A stretch of DNA of 64,000 nucleotides from Engraulis encrasicolus (taxonomy: Eukaryota; Chordata; Actinopteri; Clupeiformes; Engraulidae): contig NC_085876.1 in NCBI RefSeq assembly GCF_034702125.1, positions 18,604,014 to 18,668,013 of the forward strand, written 5' to 3'. The translations under genes and the position numbers were made by a program. Shown here in pieces: positions 54,562-64,000 of the stretch. Positions within the stretch are counted from its first letter, which is position 1. Each line of letters opens with the position of its first letter. Below the pieces are notes generated by a model. It saw nothing but the letters and a program-made list of their open reading frames with translations. It did no database searches and had not been told where the DNA came from.

Positions 54562-55127
54562 CTCCCCTGTGTTGAAATAACAAGGTAAACAAACCAGTAA
54601 TCTCGTTAAAGTACATAGGAACTACCAAACAGAGAACGTGCATGTTACATGTTGTTACAATGTTCAACATGGCCATACTTAATTGTATTTACTTGCACGA
54701 TGCCAATTGTGTAATAGCATTTGGTTATTTCTCCACACAATTGTTGGTTTGGCATACCTGATGGTCAATGAAATTTGCAGATAACTGTGCACCTTCTTGT
54801 CATCATCCTCACTCTACTTCCCGTTCCAGCCGTGCTACATTTCTTGCTTGACAAGAGCGGGTGGGTATGTGGGGAATTCAAAATTACACATGATTAGAAA
54901 TAATACTTTGGCATTATATTCATCTTATTATTCTGTTTTATAAACTATTAATGTGGGAAAATGTAGTGTATATTGCATTTATGAAAATATATTTATTCTA
55001 CATGCGTCTCGGTCTAAATGTATGACCCCATACTTTTAAATGGAATCTTCCATGCTGACCAACGTCACCCTCAAAAACGTAGTCTAACGTAGTGACGTGC
55101 TCCTCAGTGTCTTTCGAAACAACCATC
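54562..55127. promoter_or_regulatory. divergent ccdc127 / sdha promoter region
   Basis: The start codons of ccdc127 (minus) and sdha (plus) are 566 bp apart and face away from each other. The ccdc127 side includes a probable 5'-UTR intron acceptor at 54567-54568. No TATA box position is compelling. A bidirectional promoter is inferred from spacing and from the same arrangement in mammals. Confidence 0.6.

Positions 55128-64000
<8,873 letters not shown>

Overview
This is vertebrate, almost certainly teleost fish, nuclear DNA. Coding sequence is sparse and split by long introns. (CA)n/(GT)n microsatellites are very abundant, and DNA-transposon relatives (hAT, piggyBac/TTAA-type, mariner-type), tRNA-derived SINEs and LINE tails fill the introns. 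I cannot name the species.

Layout. (1) 1-5213: the 3' part of a large piggyBac-type transposon. Its two-exon transposase is broken by a ~650 bp fold-back insertion with a telomere-like (CCCTAA)n core, and the element ends at AAGGG/TTAA. (2) 5214-35336 (+): the last ten coding exons of oxr1 (oxidation resistance 1): part of the GRAM-like domain, a long disordered exon, the conserved middle exons and the complete C-terminal TLDc domain. They join in frame to 658 aa plus a stop. Earlier exons, including LysM, lie to the left of the window. (3) 38-54.6 kb (-): three tandem ccdc127-type genes. Copy C (52262-54561) looks like the intact orthologue. Copies A (40779-42187) and B (45014-48298) are divergent paralogues with an unsplit second coding exon. 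A lacks the ATG at the homologous site and B has a frameshift. (4) 55128-63067 (+): the first seven coding exons of sdha (succinate dehydrogenase flavoprotein), 296 complete codons including the FAD-binding fold and the FAD-linking histidine. The remainder runs off the right edge.

Copy C of ccdc127 and sdha are head-to-head with 566 bp between start codons, the same neighbourhood known in mammals, so this gap is probably a shared bidirectional promoter. OXR1 is an oxidative-stress protein, SDHA is complex II of mitochondria, and CCDC127 is a small membrane-anchored coiled-coil protein. The sequence gives no evidence that they form one pathway.

Most notable: the ccdc127 cluster with a GC-AG intron lying exactly in a duplicated exon segment; partial exon or splice-acceptor 'echoes' next to oxr1 and sdha exons, including a 32-bp minisatellite that copies the sdha exon 7 acceptor; several TTAA-flanked palindromic elements; and a transposon that ends a few bases after the stop codon of ccdc127 copy A.
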